Shown here: one piece after another, positions 29,710 to 33,820 of the stretch | Layout: each line of letters starts with the position of its first letter | Position numbering within the stretch: the stretch's first letter is position 1 | From: a virus | IMG/VR virus record: IMGVR_UViG_3300017963_000541 | Span: 1 to 33,820 of that record | Length of the DNA stretch: 33,820 nucleotides | Strand: one strand, 5' to 3' | Notes under the pieces: model-generated | Told to the model about the DNA's origin: nothing | Databases searched by the model: none | The model's input: the letters and a program-made list of their open reading frames with translations, nothing else | Position numbers and translations under genes: made by a program

Positions 29710-31145
29710 TCCTCCGCTACAACAATCGTATCAGATTCAGGCTGTATGCTCTCCATCAGGTCTGATGGCTGAATGCCCGCCGATTCCGCCACGGACGCGG
29801 CAAAAGCCAGTTCCTCGGCTTTCTGGCGCAGTTCCTCCCGCCAATCCTGACCAGTCTCCGCATAAATGCTCTCCAATGTCCGCATACCGGCCCGATGCTC
29901 GTTGATCATTGCCGTGCTGTTCCGGCCAACATCCACATTGACCGCTCGCGGTGGATGAATCGTGATTTTTCCCCAGTCTTCAGGTGGATTCGCCAATGCC
30001 TGATCCGTCTCAACCGCATTACCGACGACGTAATTCCAAACCCGTTGGATGCTTGCGGAAATCAGTGTCGAGTAACCTCTGAAATGCGCGTTCGCCAAGT
30101 CCAACACCGCACGGGTCACCGTTCCGTTCAGGCTTTCTGGAAACACAAGCTGACTGGGGATGTTGACGCCAGCGCAGACCTTGTTGACGAGCCAGATCCA
30201 ATATTCACGAACAGCGACACTGGGACGGTCACTCCGAAACTCTTTCATGTCGTCACCGTGCATCATCACCTCCGCGGAGGCGCCGAACACCTGTCGGTAA
30301 TACGTCGAGCGATCCGTGTTATCCGCACTCCCACTAATCAACGTCTCTTCATCGTCCAACTCGCCGGATTCAGTCTTAATGACCTTCGTGATCTGTGCAT
30401 TGTCCCGTGCCGCCTGCTGTTCAAGCTGTTGGAGGTCTTCCAGATCGTGAATGTCATTCAGGACGGAAGCGAACATTGTGATGCCGCGAACCTGGGAAGG
30501 CCGGAGCGGTTCGTACCCATGAACCATCCACCGCGCCTGAACCAACCGATAATTGGTCTGCCCGCGGTCGTTCTCCTCGGCCAGGTAATACGCCTCTGGT
30601 CTTCCGTATTGATTGACCTGGACACCATCAATCACATTCGGATTCTCCCGCTGATTCGGTGGCGTCTGGATCTGGTACGGTTGAATGAACTGGATTCGGT
30701 TCCGCCCAGTGTCCGGAGAGTTGACCAGCAGGATGAAATACTCTCCGGACACCATCAGCTCCCTCGCCATCAACCGTTGTAGCACCGACCACGGAAAACG
30801 ACTCGTCAGATCCGCGAACTGTTCCCACTGACCCCACCATTCCGCCGCACGAGCGTTCCAGTCCGCGTCCATGCTAGAAGGCGTGATCCGCAATCCAGTC
30901 CCGATGACATGGTTGACGAACAGATCCGCGAGCCGGTTTACCAGAGGAGAGTTGCGATCCCAGTAATGCGCCTTCCGAAGCAGTTCAAGACGCGACTGAC
31001 CGTTGGCGACATTTACGTCATCCGGCCCAAGACTAAGGTACGACCGATGTCTGGTGTACTGTGCCGCCTCATAATAGTTGCGGATCGGTTGCTTGGCCGG
31101 CTTGATCGGCTGACCGTGCATGTCCAGGATTCGTGCCGCCTTCAT
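29706..31145 (-). CDS. Portal protein, lambda gpB type (479 aa)
   Basis: The portal forms the dodecameric DNA channel at one capsid vertex. The N-terminal pattern LLRKAHYWDRNSPLVNRL and HVIGTGLRITPSS (about 55-95) is typical of the lambda-like portal family. The rest includes a basic/aromatic wing region and a helical stem (for example GNAVETDQALANPPEDWG). The start at 31145 (MKAARILDMHG) overlaps the previous stop as ATGA, so a longer frame to 31211 is rejected. It overlaps the protease-capsid start by 4 nt. Confidence 0.85.
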   Translation of the reverse strand: MKAARILDMHGQPIKPAKQPIRNYYEAAQYTRHRSYLSLGPDDVNVANGQSRLELLRKAHYWDRNSPLVNRLADLFVNHVIGTGLRITPSSMDADWNARAAEWWGQWEQFADLTSRFPWSVLQRLMARELMVSGEYFILLVNSPDTGRNRIQFIQPYQIQTPPNQRENPNVIDGVQVNQYGRPEAYYLAEENDRGQTNYRLVQARWMVHGYEPLRPSQVRGITMFASVLNDIHDLEDLQQLEQQAARDNAQITKVIKTESGELDDEETLISGSADNTDRSTYYRQVFGASAEVMMHGDDMKEFRSDRPSVAVREYWIWLVNKVCAGVNIPSQLVFPESLNGTVTRAVLDLANAHFRGYSTLISASIQRVWNYVVGNAVETDQALANPPEDWGKITIHPPRAVNVDVGRNSTAMINEHRAGMRTLESIYAETGQDWREELRQKAEELAFAASVAESAGIQPSDLMESIQPESDTIVVAED

Positions 31146-31516
31146 GGTCTGGTCATGCCCGAATACACACCGGCAATCCGCTTGCGCTGAACAATCTTGC
31201 CCATCATACAAGCGTACAGATCGCAGTCCGTGGGTTCCGAATCACTGGATTCAGCCACGCACTGTTCGTAAAGGAGGAGCAGATCGTCCGTTGCGGAAAC
31301 CAACGTCGCCTTGTTGATCCTCGTGGCAGACTTGAAGGTTACAGACTCACCGTTGCCGGTCGTGCTCTGGATCTGCTGACCGGCATTGATGTAATCGGAG
31401 GAAAGCTGAACGGTGTTCGCCGCAAGCAGGACATCGTACAGCGGCAAACGTTGCTCTTGGGCAACCTGCCATAGTGACCTTAGAAGAGTTCGTTTCGTGC
31501 TCGCAGTAGCACCCAC
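31142..31516 (-). CDS. Hypothetical head protein between terminase and portal (124 aa)
   Basis: The 124-aa product begins with GTG at 31516. The first half has helices (RTLLRSLWQVAQEQRLPLYD) and the middle IQSTTGNGESVTFKSATRI has a gpW-like turn, while the end is Cys-rich (CVAESSDSEPTDCDLYACMM). The position matches the gpW-type head-tail joining slot in lambda-like gene order, but the sequence is not decisive. Its stop overlaps the portal ATG. Confidence 0.5.
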   Translation of the reverse strand: MGATASTKRTLLRSLWQVAQEQRLPLYDVLLAANTVQLSSDYINAGQQIQSTTGNGESVTFKSATRINKATLVSATDDLLLLYEQCVAESSDSEPTDCDLYACMMGKIVQRKRIAGVYSGMTRP

Positions 31517-31578
31517 GAACTAAGATTGACCGAGGAACCGGATCAGTTCCACTGAAGGATTCCGCAACTTACCGCAGG

Positions 31579-31755
31579 TTACCGCGGTTTGCCGCGTTTC
31601 CATTTTGGCCCACCGTTACGGCGCAACCACTGTCGAGCTTCCTCAAGCGTTGCCCGGTGTCCCGTCATCCGGAACCCGCTCGCCTTCATCTGCTCAACGT
31701 ACCGTTGACTCCGTCTCAGTTGATCCGCCAGTTCCGTTGTCGTCAGCAGTCTCAT
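31579..31755 (-). CDS. Small HTH protein (58 aa), possible small terminase or regulator
   Basis: The start at 31755 (MRLLTTTELADQL) is chosen because the N terminus then begins with a MerR/excisionase-like helix-turn-helix: LTTTELADQLRRSQRYVEQMKASG, followed by GHRATLEEARQWLRR and a basic tail (GPKWKRGKPR). It overlaps the terminase 3' end by 62 nt in another frame. Short HTH proteins beside the terminase often bind the packaging site or act as excisionase. No integrase is visible, so a packaging role is somewhat more likely. There is an unassigned 62-bp gap before the 124-aa gene. Confidence 0.55.
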   Translation of the reverse strand: MRLLTTTELADQLRRSQRYVEQMKASGFRMTGHRATLEEARQWLRRNGGPKWKRGKPR

Positions 31756-33676
31756 CCTTCGGCTCAAACAAACGGTGCAGGATCGATCCTGCCACCTGTA
31801 ACACTTCGCAGTCAAACAAGTGATTCGGCCAGCGTTGACTCCGTTTCTTCCATTCCCAACTCGTCCGTCCGGTTCTCTGGTTCAACCGCTGCACCCGAAT
31901 CTCCGAATCCAAGTGCTTCCAGTATTCATCGCTGGACGCTGTCCGCGACACCTCCCACTTCCGCCGACCATCGCCACGGCGCACCCGTTCCAGGATATCC
32001 TTCATCTGGAACGCATTGAAATCCAGGCGCCGGATCTCCGTCTTGCCACGGCGCCTCACGAACTTGCCCGACACAGGATCCATCGGAACCGTCCGATACG
32101 CCCGCTGCACACCGTTGATGGTCCAAGTGATCTCCCGGTCATAGCCCTTGGTTGGCATCCACCCGCGCCATAGCGCCGGCTTCATCGGTCGCAAGATCGG
32201 TCGTCCCCATCTCATGCAATTCTCGAACACCACATTCGGGATGTACCCCGAATCAATGAACACATGGTAATCCTTGACTCCGTGCTTTTCCTGAATCTCC
32301 CGCAGATCGTCCCAGCGTTCCGCGGATGTCGCCTCCAGACAGACACTGTCTCCGTTCTGCCACCTCCGGATCACGTACCAGAAAAACGGACTCGTACCTT
32401 GGCAATCCACCGTCATCAGCGTTGTCCCTTCCGGCGCCGGGGCATCGGTCACCACGACCGGACGGTCAGACTCTGGCCCGCGTTCCTCCCACGGCTCCGC
32501 CAAAATGCTGTTCACGAAGCCCTGGAGCCCTCGGTGACTGGTTACGCTATCTACCCACTCAAGAGCCAACGCGGCCCAGCAGCATTGATCCTGAGGCGAA
32601 TAAAGGCTATTCAGGTGATAGGACCGGACTCCGGGGATCGCGTTCTCGTTCTCAGGCACCCAAATCCCATTCTTGATGATCCGCGCCTTGTCCTTGTCAG
32701 TGATGATTCCACCGCATTCCTGGCACTCGTAACGTGCTATGCGCCGGATCTCGTTCCGGTCCCACTCGCCATTCTCCTTCCGCGCCTCGCCAAACTTCAC
32801 CTGATCCCAGACAAACGCGATCAGAGCCTTGCAGTGCGGACAGGTCACCTTGTACCGGCGACGATCGCCGCGGAGGTAATGCTGCCAAATCTCACCGTCC
32901 TCGACCGTAGGCGTGCTGGTCAGGATGATTTTCGGTCGCTTGAACGAACGAGTCCGCATTTTCGCAAGCTCAATCGCGCTCGCCTCCTTCTCCGTCGCAT
33001 CAGCAAACTTATCCGTCTCATCACAGATCAGCCACTTGACCGGACGGCTCGCCAAGTTCGCGGGAGAATTGCTGCCGACGAAATTCAGCGTGCATTCGGT
33101 GAACCGCTGCTCCGAGTGGCTGATCGCGTAACGGTCATCCGGCATCAACCCCTTCAATGACTCGCATTCGTTGATCATCGGCAGCCACCGGCTCCGGCTG
33201 AACGACACGCCGAGGTTGTGATTCGGCATCACCCACAGCATCCCTGCCGGCTCGTTTCCCAAGACCCAGGACGCAATGCCCATCACCGATACGGTCTTCC
33301 CAAGCTGCACACCGGCACAGAGCGTGCATTCGGTGATCCGCGGATTGCTGGCGGTCTGCATGATCTCCCGGAAGTACGGACGAATCCGGAGCGGCCCGTT
33401 CTTCTCCGACTCCCACGGCCCAAGCGTCAACGACTGCTCACACCACTTGACCACGTTCCGCGTCTTGCCGTTGACCTTGACCTCCGGCTCCGGTTCCAGT
33501 TCCAGACTGCGCCGAATCTCCTCCTTCGTCGTCCGACTGATATTCGGGTTATCCAGGATCCACAACTTCGCCGCTCGCACGTCATGTCGCGGCATCCCAG
33601 CCCTAACCCGTTGAAACACAGTGTTTTCCGCGCAGTTCAAATGCCGCGCCATCTCTACTGCCGTGATCGGTGGCAT
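31694..33676 (-). CDS. terL: Terminase large subunit, GpA type, with an N-terminal HTH (660 aa)
   Basis: This is the packaging ATPase/nuclease. CAGVQLGKT near 122-130 is the Walker A (deviant, as in GpA proteins), WLICDETDKF near 218-227 is Walker B, and a zinc knuckle is formed by CPHC and CQEC (about 282-325). A C-terminal RNase H-like nuclease region has FIDSGYIPN near 470. Residues 1-45 (PPITAVEMARHLNCAENTV) form a lambda Nu1-like HTH usually found in the small subunit, so small and large functions may be fused. It is the first late gene from the right end. No strong Shine-Dalgarno sequence precedes it. Confidence 0.88.
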   Translation of the reverse strand: MPPITAVEMARHLNCAENTVFQRVRAGMPRHDVRAAKLWILDNPNISRTTKEEIRRSLELEPEPEVKVNGKTRNVVKWCEQSLTLGPWESEKNGPLRIRPYFREIMQTASNPRITECTLCAGVQLGKTVSVMGIASWVLGNEPAGMLWVMPNHNLGVSFSRSRWLPMINECESLKGLMPDDRYAISHSEQRFTECTLNFVGSNSPANLASRPVKWLICDETDKFADATEKEASAIELAKMRTRSFKRPKIILTSTPTVEDGEIWQHYLRGDRRRYKVTCPHCKALIAFVWDQVKFGEARKENGEWDRNEIRRIARYECQECGGIITDKDKARIIKNGIWVPENENAIPGVRSYHLNSLYSPQDQCCWAALALEWVDSVTSHRGLQGFVNSILAEPWEERGPESDRPVVVTDAPAPEGTTLMTVDCQGTSPFFWYVIRRWQNGDSVCLEATSAERWDDLREIQEKHGVKDYHVFIDSGYIPNVVFENCMRWGRPILRPMKPALWRGWMPTKGYDREITWTINGVQRAYRTVPMDPVSGKFVRRRGKTEIRRLDFNAFQMKDILERVRRGDGRRKWEVSRTASSDEYWKHLDSEIRVQRLNQRTGRTSWEWKKRSQRWPNHLFDCEVLQVAGSILHRLFEPKDETADDNGTGGSTETESTVR

Positions 33677-33805
33677 AGCTCAGATTTGCCTTGTGCTGCG
33701 TCGCTGACTTCCCGGTGGAATCGAATCATTACTAACCCGCTTAGGATGTCATCTTTACAAGTAACGGACTGACAATGACTTATGACGGTGTAAGATTTTC
33801 CGACA
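33677..33805. other. Noncoding region upstream of terL, with an echo of the 48-bp repeat
   Basis: No gene is seen here. On the minus strand, bases about 33806-33760 resemble the first 48-bp unit at 690-640: TGTCGGAAAATCTTACACC against TGTCGGAAGATCTTACAGC, then a shared CAGTCCG. The repeat family therefore extends across the sequence ends. Position between genome end and terminase start fits a cosB/pac-type binding region, or the terL promoter; I do not find a convincing -35/-10 pair. Confidence 0.5.
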
Positions 33806-33820
33806 ATCTTGCGCGGAACC
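33806..33820. repeat. Terminal direct repeat, right copy
   Basis: The last 15 bases repeat the first 15 (ATCTTGCGCGGAACC). See the left copy: either circle closure or short repeated/cohesive ends beside the terminase. Confidence 0.8.

Noticed and set aside
29895-30782. A 295-codon plus-strand frame opposite the portal gene
   Set aside because: Antisense shadow; no motif and no promoter or ribosome-binding site.
1-33820. tRNA genes, integrase or attachment sites
   Set aside because: I looked for cloverleaf-like stretches and recombinase motifs and saw none; a tRNA search program would be needed to exclude them fully.

Overview
The window is an essentially complete genome of a tailed double-stranded DNA phage (about 33.8 kb). 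The evidence is a full set of virion genes: terminase large subunit, lambda-type portal, a ClpP-like protease fused to a HK97-type capsid protein, tail tube, tail chaperone, tape measure, tailspike and tail fibre. The first 15 bases recur as the last 15, so the molecule is probably a closed circle of 33,805 bp or has cohesive/short repeated ends. These lie about 130 bp upstream of the terminase start, where a packaging site is expected. The host cannot be fixed from sequence. Shine-Dalgarno-like sites occur before many genes, and a beta-helix tailspike plus LamG-type lectin domains suggest a polysaccharide-coated host. I see no integrase, no family A/B DNA polymerase and no recognisable endolysin.

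Almost everything is on the minus strand. Read in the direction of transcription from the right end, the order is: terminase (33676), a small HTH gene, a connector candidate, portal, protease-capsid fusion, four small head/tail or fibre genes, a lectin-like LamG protein, a tailspike, connector/completion genes, tail tube, chaperone, short tape measure, unknown tail proteins (311 aa and 1109 aa, with a hairpin plus U-run directly before the latter), a 775-aa tail fibre and a small holin-like membrane protein (12400-12633).

A short plus-strand island (about 10785-12351) carries five small genes, ending in a superinfection-immunity membrane protein. It is divided from the minus-strand early operon by a divergent promoter/operator region at 10675-10784. 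At least four promoters in and next to the island place the ATG 6-10 nt after the -10 box, so leaderless transcripts are predicted.

The early operon (10674 down to 691) has many ATGA/GTGA/TAATG overlaps. It encodes two ribbon-helix-helix-type regulators, tiny membrane proteins, a ParB-like protein, an adenine and a cytosine DNA methyltransferase, a TIR-domain protein, several unknown small proteins, an SSB-like protein with the classic acidic tail, a DnaQ-fold exonuclease, a RuvC-like resolvase and a primase(PrimPol-like)-helicase fusion. A small-gene pair (33-44 aa membrane protein plus a PDSEF-motif protein) occurs twice. In one copy the two genes are neighbours; in the other, dcm and the TIR gene sit between them, which makes dcm-TIR look like inserted cargo.

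Two noncoding or doubtfully coding regions stand out. At 870-1050, directly behind the helicase gene, there are eight copies of a GGACGAWT motif and nested inverted repeats: a strong replication-origin candidate. At about 118-690 there are twelve tandem 48-bp units, whose minus strand reads as a 16-residue protein repeat in a largely open frame next to the genome ends. These two regions, the duplicated cassette and the dual-frame part of dcm are the most novel-looking parts of the window.
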